Of a stretch of DNA of 64,000 nucleotides, positions 22,280-32,900 are shown piece by piece. The notes under the pieces are model-generated. The model had not been told where the DNA came from. It did no database searches and saw only the letters and a program-made list of their open reading frames with translations. The number at the start of each line of letters is the position of its first letter. Within the stretch, counting starts at the first letter, position 1. A program made the translations under genes and the position numbers. This DNA comes from Pyropia yezoensis (lineage: Eukaryota; Rhodophyta; Bangiophyceae; Bangiales; Bangiaceae): NCBI GenBank assembly GCA_009829735.1, contig CM020620.1, positions 1,178,001-1,242,000 on the forward strand, given 5' to 3'.

Positions 22280-24724
22280 TCAGTGGGTAGACCCACTGCC
22301 CGAGGGAGGCCACTCACGCGTAAGCGCGTAGACCTCCGTGCTCCACCGGTCGGCAACGTCACGACGGTCGACCACCCGAGTTACCTCGGTGCATAGCTGG
22401 ACGAGGGTGCTGCGGCCAGCCTCCACGTCCTCCAGAGCTTTCTGGAGGCGGTCCAGCACGCCACCGAAGCAACGCGCTGACCCAACCAGCGCAGCACCTG
22501 GGGGGATATCCCCCAGCTAACAGAGAGACCCCCACGCATGGCGCGGGTAACAAGGGCGTCAACGCCCTCATACCAGAGACGGGGACCCCCGTCATGTAGG
22601 ACAGGGGCGGGAGGTGACACTGGCGCAGCCAGAGGAGCCATAGGAGCCGACACGGCTACCACCGGAGCCGGTGGCACCTGATACGAGGCCCGGTAGGACC
22701 CTACCGAAGGGGCTCCACCGTAACCACGGCGGTACTCCGCCCGACGACGGGACACCTCACGCTCCCCACCCACAGAGCCCCACTCTCGGGACGACGGCCA
22801 ACCGCCGCCGGCATCGGGTTACCGAACCACGGAGCAAGGACCTGAAGAGGGTCATGGATAACCATGGGAATACCCAGGTCAGGAACGGCCTCGGTGGACG
22901 CCCACCCATGGCAACTAGGCTCACCCGGCTGAGTACGCCGGACACGCAACGAGTGACGAGGCAAGGGGGAAGCCCCAGCCTGCGGGTCCCGGTACGGGGG
23001 AAGGGCCAACACCCCAGCCCAGTTCACGGCATCGTGAACAGCCAGCAGGGCTTCGAACTCCCGGGCCAACCCGGTCTTGGCAGCTATCAGATCCACGCCC
23101 AACTGCGCGATGTGCCGACGGACACCCGTCGGAAGATGAAACAGACGACCCTGCCGGCGGACGGACAGCAAGAAGGATGATGCCTGCCCGAGGGTAACCT
23201 CAAGGGTGAAGGTACCCTGCAACGGGTGGACCGGCCGGGAGGCCAACACACTCCCGAAGTATCGGAGGCAGGAGCCGGTGTCAAACCGGAAAGCAGGGGC
23301 GGGTTCCCACCCCTCCTGCCATAGCGGCGGGCGCACGGGAGTGTATACCGGAGCACGACCGTTGCCGGTCTGCAACGCACACGTTATATCCGTGCGGAAC
23401 GCATCCGCCATGACACCATGGTTACGTCGCCAACTCGACGCCGACTTCAACCCCGCCATGGGCGGGTAGGGAGCCGTCAACGACAGATACGGGGGTACCC
23501 CCGGGTAGTAGTCAAAGTCGGGATACCGACCGGTACGGCTCACCGTCTCCCCAAACGCAACCGGCTCCGCCGCCGCCGCAATCCCCCGAGCACTAGCCGG
23601 GTAGTCAATCTCCCGCGGCAACGCGGGGGCAATCAAGTCGCAGACCCCGAAGTTGGGGTCGAGGTAGACCTCACATCGTCCCACCCGGGTGCGCCAGAGC
23701 TGCGCATGCCGGTCGTCCGGCTGACTCAGGATCCAATGGTGTTCCACCCGGACCGCGTTCGGCTGGTTGACCAGCCGCACCAACTCCCGCTCCCAGCACG
23801 GGTCCACCTTGACGCGCCGGGAGGATTCTCCACGGGGATGCACCAGGTGGAAGTCCACCCGCATACGCCCATCGGACTCCATCGACTCTTGCACCGTGAG
23901 GCCTCGAACCCGAGCAACCAAGTCGGACACCGACATGGCGGGTTGACCCGCCGCCACGGCGACGCCGCCACCCAACGGGGCAACCCGGGCAGGACCAGGA
24001 AGAATCGGGGGCGCCGGGGGACGCACCACCGGCAGAGGGGCCGACGTCGGAGATGGACGAGGCCGAGGAGGAAGAAGAAGGGCGGGCGCCCGCCCGGAGT
24101 AACTCCCGGTGTCAACCGCCATGGGAGAAGGAGCGTCTTGACCGCTCGACACCCGCGGCACCGCAGGTATGGTACCGGCGCCGGCACCACCCGTCGGCGT
24201 AGCCCCCGCCTCGGAAGTGGAAGGCACTTGGACAGCTTCCGGAGCCGGAGCCCCGGCCGTGCGGACACCCGCACCGTCTTGACCCACCGCACCGGGTGTC
24301 GCACCGCCACCACCACCCGCGTCAACGTCGGGACCGCCTCGAGGAGTCACCGCCCGGACCCCCGGACCACCTTGACCAGCCGGAGTCGGCTGCGGGTCGC
24401 CACCTCCGCCGCAGGGCGGACCATCTTGAGGTACCTGCGGTGAGCCGGCACCGGCACCAGGCTCCATCCGGGCAGCCGGCAGAGAGGAGGTAGAAGCCGC
24501 CACGCGCGGTTGACCGCCGGGTTGACCTCCGGCCGACGGCACCGTCGTGCCGCTGCACACGGACGACAGTCCTCCGGCCGACAGACGGACGGACACCGCA
24601 GGCCCGTCGTCGTCAGACGAGCTCACCCCGTAACGCGCGGCGTCGGGACCGACAGGCGCGTCGTCCTCCATCTCCTCCCCGATCAGGAGGTCTTCCTCCT
24701 CTTCAAGCACCTGGGATAGGACAT
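22280..24724 (-). pseudogene. F2' antisense ORF (aORF2'), frame-broken
   Basis: Near-identical to aORF2 (14548-16995) over its whole length, from the ATG at 24724 (MSYP) to the stop at 22280. Single-base length differences break the frame near the N-terminus (24712), near 22795 and near 22510. The middle 669 codons, including the conserved core, remain open. These changes may be mutations or consensus errors. Substitutions relative to aORF2 are few and spread out. Confidence 0.75.
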
Positions 24725-25311
24725 GATAACGGGTGCGAAGTCCCCCGCGCCCACAAGCCGTCGACGGCTACAACCCGGTACGGTGGGATAACCGGGACGA
24801 GCCAGGGAAGCGCGGACACCCGCGCTTATGACCACAAACGGCCACGAGAAGCGCCGCAGGCACGCGGGTCGACCCGCGCCCCACGGGGCTACGACCGCGC
24901 TCCACCCAGGCACCTGGGCGGGACGGGGCCACACCCACACACGGGGTAAGTAAGGGGGGTCACCCCCAACCGCCCCCACGCAACGCGGGCAGCCCCCGCC
25001 CCCCACTCAATCGTCCACACGAGAGGGGCCCCCCTACCACCAGGCACCTGGTGGCGGATCCGCTTGCACCACCCCTCGGAAAGGGGGGGCGTGAACAGCA
25101 ACCCGCATCGGGAATTTAACGGTCCGGAAAACGGATCGTGTGTGTGTACCACGCAAAGGGGGGCACCCCCCTGAGACAACCTCGAAAAGGGGTGTCTGTC
25201 GCGACGGGGCGCAAAGCCCCACCCGACGGGTAAACGGTCACGCGACCCACTTACATTCGGTACCCCGAATGCAACTCGACCCGAGGACGGGCCGAATCTA
25301 AGGGGGGGATA
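24725..25311 (-). repeat. F2' palindrome-rich leader and polypurine tract
   Basis: Counterpart of 13961-14547, with the same series of short perfect inverted repeats. It ends with taagggggggata immediately before the LTR, the likely polypurine tract. Confidence 0.7.
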
Positions 25312-25674
25312 TGTAGCAATATGGTTGTCCGTATTGTGACCCTAATATCAGGGGGGCTACTTCTAACCCTTAACTTTCAATTTGATAGTTCGTACTGGTC
25401 ACGGTATCTATAAGTTACGAATGACCAGAGGGACTTGCATCTTGGGGTGGAGGGTAGTTAGTAGTGTCTCCGAGGGTTTATAACGAGGGGGCCGGTGGCG
25501 AATCCACCGCCGGCCAAGGTAGAACAACAAACCCCTCCCATTTGGGCTCCCATCTTGGTCCCGTGGCTTGCGCTCCAAGGACAGCAACCTTGGCCTCCCG
25601 GTGACGTTGGTGCCGATCCCCCTTGGTGAGTGTTCCCTGAGAGTGGACGCGCGACGGACCCCTATTGTGCTACA
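25312..25674 (+). repeat. F2' 3' LTR
   Basis: 363 bp, TGTAGCAATATGG to CTATTGTGCTACA. It differs at several positions from the two LTRs of the F2 element (35099 and 13598). It is followed directly by gaact, the first bases of interrupted aORF3 sequence. Confidence 0.9.
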
Positions 25675-26121
25675 GAACTCCAGCGCGGGGTCTTGACCGA
25701 GATGGACAAGACTCGTCTTCATACGGCGGACCAGATGCGCATGGCACAAGACCGCTCCCAGAGCTTCTCGGGTTTCTCTTGGGTTGCTCGTCTAGAGGAT
25801 CTCCCCTTCGCGCTGGTGCTGGATCTACCCTTGACCGAGCGTCGCGTGTCCGCGTCCGTTCTCCGGTGGCCGGAGGAGGAAGGGTACGTCCACCGGGCGC
25901 TCAAGGTCTGGGACGAGGCGCTCAAGGGGTCGGGGAGCCTGAACTGCGACCCCCGTCCGAGCATGGTCGCTCTGGAGCCGCCTTTCCTGACCCGGAAATA
26001 CTCCAAGTTGTCGCCGGCACGGAAGCAAGGTGAGCGACGCGGACGTCAGCGTGACGTCCTAGGGAGCTGCAACCATCAGGAGTTCTGGAAGCTGGACAAG
26101 GCTAACCGGGCGGCGTACTAC
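25675..26121 (+). pseudogene. F3 element 3B antisense ORF, N-terminal part
   Basis: An open frame matching aORF3 codons about 103-250 (from LQRGVLTEMDK to NRAAYY), bounded left by the F2' LTR and right by the 3A LTR. It continues in piece 1 at 12915 downward. The 5 bases actac at its right end are the 3A target duplication. The first ~100 codons and the 3' LTR of 3B must lie beyond F2', outside the window. Confidence 0.85.
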
Positions 26122-26694
26122 TGTAGCATCCCTGGCCCCGACTTGGCGCCGACCCGGGACTACAACCAGAGGGCACCAGGTGCCAGAACACGCCCGCCGT
26201 GTGGTGATGGTTGGCGCCCGTGGCCCGTGCCCGGCACTGGGATGCGGTGGACTACGCTATACACACGTGAGAGAGGGATTTCTGATGGGTTTTTGCATAA
26301 TTGTGAGGGACTTGATTTGAGAGAATTTGAGTGTGAGATTAGTGAGTGGGAATAGAATTGGTAGTGATAGTGGCCCCCGACCTGACGAGGTTAGACTCGG
26401 GTCGGGGCCACTTGGGGTTATGCGGGGGCTACCTGGCCAACGTGCCGAGGCTCCCCCCCAGATGCACGTTAAGAGGGAGAGCGAAGCGTCCTTGGCCCGC
26501 GCCCTCAGGAAAAAGACAACTGCGCGTTTGCTTTCCTCTTCCCCGTGTGCACTACCGTGCGTATCTGTTTGCTCTGCGAGCAGGCACGTGAGGCAACAGG
26601 CATACCATTCTCGTAGTTCCCCTTTCTGTGTTACCTGTCCCTTTCCCCCGAGGGATATAGACACGTGTCTGAGAGGATCGAGTTTTATACCACA
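26122..26694 (+). repeat. F3 5' LTR of element 3A
   Basis: 573 bp, TGTAGCATCCC to ATACCACA, preceded by the duplication actac. Confidence 0.9.
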
Positions 26695-26698
26695 GATT

Positions 26699-26716
26699 TG
26701 GTGGAGCAGCAGGGGA
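26699..26716 (+). promoter_or_regulatory. Primer binding site (3A)
   Basis: TGGTGGAGCAGCAGGGGA, four bases after the LTR; identical to F1 and F2. Confidence 0.85.
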
Positions 26717-26906
26717 TGATTGGAGTGTTTGAGAAGAGACATTTGGGAGCAGCGGTTGGGTTGTTCCTGTTCTGTCTTTTTCTGTGGTTTGGGAATTATT
26801 TGCACCCGTTCACGGGAATCCCATTCCTGGCTCTCCAACCCCTCTCTTGTGGTCTGGCGATCTTTGGACACGCAGGCAACTGGACTGTGGCTGTCAAGAG
26901 ACCAAC

Positions 26907-28667
26907 ATGGCTACCCTCCCTGGCACGACGGTGCCCGAAGGGGTAGACCCCGCGTCCCTTGACGCATCCCTGGTCACCGCGGGGGACGGTGCCCAACCCG
27001 GCGTTCTCCCTACGGGTGAAGCAGACCTGGGTGTGACATCCGGTAGCGGACTGGAGTCCACAGGCGGCCAAGCACCACCTGCTCCCGTTCCTCCGGCGGT
27101 TCCTCCTGCGGGAGCCACCCCGGGGTCAACGGCGTTTGAGTCCGCTCGCAGCAGACGTCTCCCTCCTGTCGGTTCTACTCCTCAACCTCCAGGGATAGCC
27201 CCTGGTCTGTTTACTCCTGGACCCACACATGGCAGCTGGGTGTATACACCTCTTCCTGTGGGCACTAGCAGTGCCAGAGGCACCGCTACGACTGGTTCCA
27301 CGGGTCTTCCTGAGACCTCGACTCCTGGGACCGGCCAAGCTTTTCCTCCCCTTGCATCCTATGGGGCGGGGAGCTCCAAGACCGGTAACCGGAGCAGCCG
27401 TAGGCGTCGGCGTCATCGCCGTCGCTCTAGCACCAGCGAGACCAGTTCCTCCAGCTCTGAGGAGGGATATGATTGGGATGCATCTCCCGGTCCCACCCGG
27501 CGCAGGCTAGTCGAGTTTGACTTCCCTGCCCACCAAGTGGGAGATGCCACCCTGAACAAGGTCACGTATTGGGGTAACTACCGGCTGGAAAACCAAGACC
27601 AAGGTTACACCCGGAAGATGGCCAAGAAGATGGCGTCCCTGAACCGGCGAATGCAGCCGAGCTCCGGGGGACATCCTAAGTTTTCCGGGAAGAGACCGGC
27701 GCTTATCTTTGCCTTCCTGCGCCGGTTTGTCAAGGCATGCAATGACAACGATGTGTCCGAGGGCAAGGCTCTCTACCTCCTGGTTAACTTCATGACCGGA
27801 GAAGCGGAACAGCGGTTTGCACAGGTTCTACCAGACTCTGCCGGACACATTGTCGGACGTACCGTCGCGAGTTATCCGGAGGCGGTCAACTGGCTCCTGT
27901 CCAACTACGCTGACGCGGACTCTCTGCGTAAAGCAGTCGGCAGGCTGAACTGGGCAACCATGGAAAGACAAGAGACTCCAGAGGCGTTCGCCCGTCGTGT
28001 CCGGGAGATGAGCGAGGCTTGTGGCAACGTTTACCCTGAGGACAGGCTCAAGATGATCTTCTCGGAAGGGCTTCCTGAATATCTTCAAGTGGATGCGGAG
28101 AACTATAACCAGGAACATCAAGAACATACCTTCCAGCAGTTGATGGCCTACACCCAGGGCAAGTACCGGCAATCCAAGGCCCTCCAAGCTCCCATGGTAT
28201 CAACTCCCAAGCCGTTGTCGCGAGTTCGACCCGGACCCGACAAGTATAAGGGAGGTGATAGCCCTGTACCGGTACTCGCAGTTGGCGAGGCCTCACCCGT
28301 GGGGTCAGGGGACAAGTGGGGCGGCTTCGTTTCTAAGGAGCAACCATCCCTGGTCGCCCGCAAGCAAGTCAAGAACCAGCGGTTCCGGTCTTGTTGGCTG
28401 TGCCAGAAGGAGGATCACATGTCCTACCAGTGCCCGACCATTCCCAAGGACCTCCAGGAGGAACTCAAGCGTCAAGGACTGGTGTTTGCAAAGGCGGTCA
28501 ACTGGGCTGACCGGCGGGCACCCTCCAAGATGGACAAGGCACAGGTACACGCAATCCGAGTGGCAACCTTACAGAGCATCACGGAGGCTCTGGCAAGGGA
28601 AGCTCCTACGGACTTTGACCTGGAAACCGAAACCTCTAAGGACTCCTCGGACCCGGGAAACGAGTAG
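26907..28667 (+). CDS. gag: F3 Gag polyprotein (3A)
   Basis: 586 aa from ATG 26907; the frame is open upstream without another ATG. About 200 residues of Pro/Thr/Gly-rich sequence with an Arg/Ser patch come first. A helical capsid-like region follows, with FLRRFVKACNDNDVSEGKAL and EAVNWLL, motifs that also occur in F1 Gag (FLRRFTKACDDNAISEG, ELVNWLL). One CCHC knuckle, CWLCQKEDHMSYQC, lies about 80 residues from the end. The protein ends SSDPGNE. By homology it would form the virus-like particle and bind element RNA. It overlaps the frameshift site that gives Gag-Pol. Confidence 0.88.
   Translation: MATLPGTTVPEGVDPASLDASLVTAGDGAQPGVLPTGEADLGVTSGSGLESTGGQAPPAPVPPAVPPAGATPGSTAFESARSRRLPPVGSTPQPPGIAPGLFTPGPTHGSWVYTPLPVGTSSARGTATTGSTGLPETSTPGTGQAFPPLASYGAGSSKTGNRSSRRRRRHRRRSSTSETSSSSSEEGYDWDASPGPTRRRLVEFDFPAHQVGDATLNKVTYWGNYRLENQDQGYTRKMAKKMASLNRRMQPSSGGHPKFSGKRPALIFAFLRRFVKACNDNDVSEGKALYLLVNFMTGEAEQRFAQVLPDSAGHIVGRTVASYPEAVNWLLSNYADADSLRKAVGRLNWATMERQETPEAFARRVREMSEACGNVYPEDRLKMIFSEGLPEYLQVDAENYNQEHQEHTFQQLMAYTQGKYRQSKALQAPMVSTPKPLSRVRPGPDKYKGGDSPVPVLAVGEASPVGSGDKWGGFVSKEQPSLVARKQVKNQRFRSCWLCQKEDHMSYQCPTIPKDLQEELKRQGLVFAKAVNWADRRAPSKMDKAQVHAIRVATLQSITEALAREAPTDFDLETETSKDSSDPGNE
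28655..28661 (+). promoter_or_regulatory. -1 frameshift heptamer GGGAAAC (3A)
   Basis: It reads G GGA AAC in the gag frame (ccG GGA AAC GAG TAG). The pol frame is -1 and is open from here to the protease. No compelling downstream stem was found by eye. Confidence 0.85.
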
Positions 28668-31600
28668 GGCAGGCGCTCTCCCCAAGTGTCTTCCCGAACC
28701 TCCAACGGCAGGGTACTTCTACCTGTTCTCCTCTTGCGTGCCGGGAGAAAGGACGGCGGTTACCTGCTCAACCGGTAGCCGCCTGGACACCCTGTTTGTT
28801 CAAGGGGAACTTGCTCGTCCTGCGTAAGGAAAATCTCAAGATTAATGCTCGTATGCGTGTGGGGGATAGCCTCCCCCAAGCTATTACGCCGGTGGTTGAC
28901 ACGGGAGCCGGACCAAGCGTCATCACTGAGAACCTGTTACCTCCGGGCTGGCGTCGACATGCCTGGAGAGCGCCTACCCGGACCCATATCGTCGACGCTT
29001 CGGGTCAAACCCTACGACCGCTTGGCCGTCTTCCTGTCGCCATCTATGTCAACAATGAACCAATGCTTTTTCCCTTTCTAGTAGTCAAGACCCTATCAGT
29101 CCCCCTTATCCTAGGCTGGGACTTCCAGAAGCAGCATGTCAAGAGCATCGTACCCGGAAAAGGGAAGGTGCAGTTCAACCATGGGTTTGTGTCACCGGTA
29201 TTGGAGCATCTGGACGCCAAGGTTCGTGTAGCCAAGAGCAAGAGGGAACGCATCCCACCCTCTACCTTGACTCTCTTGAAACCGGTGCTCCTACCTCCTC
29301 GCTCGGAGACCAAGGTTCAAGTAACGACCCGGATTGCAGGTCAATGCCTGATCTACGGACGTAAGGAATTTCTGGCGAAACACCAGTTATACTTGGCCCA
29401 CGGACATCACAAGAAGGTAGAAAGGCACACCCCGTTCTCGGTGCTAATCGTCAACGTGAGCCGGAAGCTAATAACCCTCGCCAAGGGCACCCGAGTTGGT
29501 ACAGCAGAGCTTTACCAGGGGTCCGCCCGTGCTATGAGCAAGGAAGACCTCTTGAACCTGCAACAAGAGCTGGCATCCAACTTGACGGCCTTAGACGTAC
29601 CTCCGAAACAAGAGCAGGCTGGCAGCGCTACTCCGAAACCCGAACAAGCACCACCCGGGATGCCGAAGGTCAAGCAAGAAAATGTCCCTCCCGACTTAAA
29701 GGAGGCACTGGAGAAGCTTCTCCAGGAATATCGGCACCTGTGGTCGGGAGAGCTGGGCAAGATGGACGCCACTCTACACCGGATTCAACTCAAGCCGGAA
29801 GCTAAACCAGTGCACATGCAACCATATCGGGCTGGACCTCATCGCCGGGATGAGATTGAGAAGCAGGTTAACAAGATGCTCAAGATGGATGTTATCGAGC
29901 CATCTGATGGCGAGTGGGCCTTCCCAGTGGTAGTCGTCCCGAAACCTGGCGGTCACTTCCGTTTCTGCGTTGACTACAGGCGCCTGAACGAGATGACCGT
30001 CAAGGATGTATACCCGATACCCCGGATGGATGATTGCCTCGACTTTCTTGGTGATGCCACCCTCTTCTCGACGCTGGATTGTAATGCCGGTTACTGGCAG
30101 ATCCCTCTGGCTGACGAGGACAAGGACAAGACCACCTTCACGTGCCACCTGGGACTATTCCGGTGCATGTGTTTTTCTTTTGGTCTCACCAATGCTCCGG
30201 CCACCTTCCAAAGAGCCATCGACATCATCCTGTCCGGGCTAAGGTGGAGAACATGTTTGGTCTACCTGGACGACATTATCGTTTTCTCCAAGACCCCAGC
30301 GGAACACCTGGAGCACCCTCGGGAGGTCCTGGCCCTCCTGTCCAAGGCTGGAGTTACCCTCAAGGCCGAGAAGTGCCACCTGCTTGGGACTGAGGTGGAG
30401 TATCTGGGGCACGTGCTGAGTCCGGAAGAGCTCCGAGTCAATGAGAAGAACATCAAAGCCCTCCGGCATGCACGGCAACCTAAAACCCAGACGGAACTCA
30501 AGAGCTTCCTGGGTATGTGCAACGTCTACCGCCGGTTCGTACGGGACTATGCTCTGATTGCCCGGCCATTGACCAAGCTCACCAGCAAGAAGCTTCCCGC
30601 ACAACTCCCGGTGTTCGACGAGAAGCAGACCGCGGCCTTCGAAGAGCTCAAGAAGCGCCTGACCACCACTCCAGTACTGGCGTTACCCAAGCGGGAGGGC
30701 CAGCTTGTTCTGGAGACGGATGCCTGTGGCGTCCAGGTGGGGTGCTCACTACTCCAGCAGCAACTTGATGGGCACTTTCTCCCGAATGGCTACTACAGTC
30801 GCGTCTTGACTCCAGCTGAGAAGAACTATTCCACGACCGAGCGCGAGTGCTTGGCAGTCGTGTGGGCTTGCTTCCTGTTACGGCCATATCTTGAAGGACA
30901 AGAGTTCCTCATCCGGACGGACCACGCCAGCCTAAGGTGGTTGCTATGTATGGACAGCAGCCAAGGAAGGGTCGCCCAGTGGCGCCTACGCCTTTCGGAG
31001 TTCAAGTACAAGGTGTGCACCAGAGCAGGGAAGGAGCACCACTGCGCCGACACCATGTCCCGGCTGGAGACTCCTGCAGCCGACACCGGTCCTATTCCGG
31101 AGGAAATACCTTGCTTCATCCTCCCGAATGTTGGACGTGGCTGGCATGCTCCCCTGTATGAGACACCGGAAGCTCATCAACCTGTGACCATTCACCGGAT
31201 GCTGGAGGCACAACTGACGGATCCTCAATGCTTGGAGCTTCGCCACCAAATGGACCTGAACCAGAACAGTCGTTTCTCCGAGTCTCCGGACGGACTCCTT
31301 GTACGGGTGTCACCCTTCGATGGGGCCACTCAAGTGTACGTACCCCGGGGCCTACGAGCTGACATCCTACGCCTGGAGAAATCGTCTCCCCAGGGCGGAC
31401 GTCCTGGCATCAATCTGATGTATGCCTCAATGCGACGACATTACTACTGGGAAACCATGGCCAGCGACGTCCATAAGCACCTGGAGGCTTGTGTTTCTTG
31501 TGCAAGGAACCGGTTGTCCCAGAGGAAGAAGACTTCTAAGCTACGCCTATTCCCTGCGGCGGAACCCTTTGCCAGCTTAAGCATGGACATCCTGGGGCCC

Positions 31601-32755
31601 CTACCTGAGACATCCAGTGGCAACATATACTTGCTCATCATCTGTGACCGGTTCTCCAAGTTCACTCGAGCAATCCCGCTGAGGACCATCACGGCTCTGG
31701 ATGTCACGTCAGCCTTCTGCGAGTACTGGATAGCTGCCTAAGGCCCTCCAGACTCCGTCTTAACCGACAACGGTCCCCAGTTTGCATCCCTGTTCTTCCA
31801 AGGAGTCTGTGACCTGATGGGCATCAAGAACTTGTACACTACGACGTACCACCCTCAAACGAACGGCCAGGTGGAACGATTCAACCGGACCCTAGTAGAC
31901 ATGCTACGGCACTACGTGGAGGAGCACCAAGAAGACTGGGACGAGCTCCTGGCTGTCGTCACTCTAGCCTACAACTCCCGAGCTCACCGGACAACGGGAG
32001 TCGCTCCACTCGACTTTGTCACCCCAAGGCGGCTGACCAACTTCTCCCTGGAAATAATACCAGATGGTCTCCAGCCTGCATTGAAGTCAGGTCCCAAGGC
32101 CAAGGATGAGTTCCTGGAACAACTGAAGCTCCTGCTCCCAAGAGTCAAGGAGTCAATCTCGAAGACCCAGGAGCGATACAAGCGGGGCTATGACAAGGGT
32201 GTTCGGGAAAAGAACAAGGAACTGGGTGGTGGCGACTTGGTTTTTGTAAACAACCATAGGAAGACCCGGGGGAAGCTGGACTCGAAGACGGATGGACCTT
32301 ATGAGATCCTGAATACGGACGGTTGGACCTTTCTTCTAGACGTGGATGGCTCCCCGTACCGGGTGAGCAGCGACCATGTCACCCGAGCTCCACCGCCAAG
32401 CCAACGGGACTTGACCCGGCGCAAGCGCGCCGCAGTACCCTGGCTATCCCAAGAAGAAGGCCGGGAATATGTCTACGTCAAGTTTGTGGACCATGCCTGG
32501 AGAGACGGGCGCTTGTACCTGCGATTACGCTGGTTCGGTTTTAACCCGGCAGATGATACCTGGGAACCCTCAAACCGGTTACCCATCGCGGACGTCTGTG
32601 CCTACACTCGGCGGAATGGGATTGAGGGCACCCCGGTGGCCAGAGCCGGCAAGGTTGTGGAATCGGACTCAGAGGAGGACCAGGAGGACGGGGCTGATCA
32701 AGACCCTCGGGACGAGACGAACTCAACGGCAACGGATGCGGAACAAGAGGACTGA
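28662..32755 (+). CDS. pol: F3 Pol polyprotein (3A), one in-frame stop
   Basis: Read as a -1 extension of Gag. Domains in order: aspartic protease (VVDTGAGPSV near 28895); RT ([28 protein letters not shown] near 30270); RNase H (ETDACGVQVG, ERECLAVVWA, HCADTMSRL); integrase HHCC zinc finger (CVSCARN) and catalytic core (MDILGPLP, LTDNGPQF, NGQVERFN). A chromodomain follows (YVKFVDHAWRDGRLYLRLRW), then an acidic tail to 32755. A TAA at 31739-31741 stands where related elements have Tyr (IAA-Y-GPPDS), splitting integrase between its catalytic aspartates. The frame is otherwise intact. The same TAA is in element 3B, so it predates both insertions. Confidence 0.88.
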
Positions 32756-32900
32756 GAAGAAGGGAACGGGTGTATCAAGGAAAACTCGCAATGCAAGCAT
32801 GGAACAATCAAGAAAAACAAGCACCCGCTCGAGCAACCCTTCTCTCCGCCTCTTCCCTACTCGCTTCTCCCAAGACTCTCACCCTCCTTGCCTCCAAGTA
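32756..32900. other. F3 convergent junction
   Basis: 145 bp between the pol stop and the aORF3 stop. No array like that of F2 is seen. Confidence 0.5.

Larger units (their letters stand above)
20001..25674 (+). mobile_element. Second F2 element (F2'), 3' part only
   Basis: It runs from RNase H through integrase and chromodomain, the convergent hairpin junction, aORF2' on the minus strand, the palindrome-rich leader and the 3' LTR. It parallels 40243-44023 plus the 3' end seen in piece 1, but with independent substitutions, including several in the LTR, so it is a distinct insertion. The element ends at 25674 inside the antisense ORF of F3 element 3B. Its 5' half lies beyond the gap. Confidence 0.88.

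Noticed and set aside
26681-26694. TATA box at the end of the F3 LTR (ttttatacc)
   Set aside because: It is at the extreme 3' end of the LTR, too late to drive an RNA containing R and U5.
26784-26906. Upstream GTG start for F3 gag, and similar non-ATG extensions elsewhere
   Set aside because: Eukaryotic translation favours the first ATG; the extra codons are leader sequence just after the primer binding site and show no Gag similarity.
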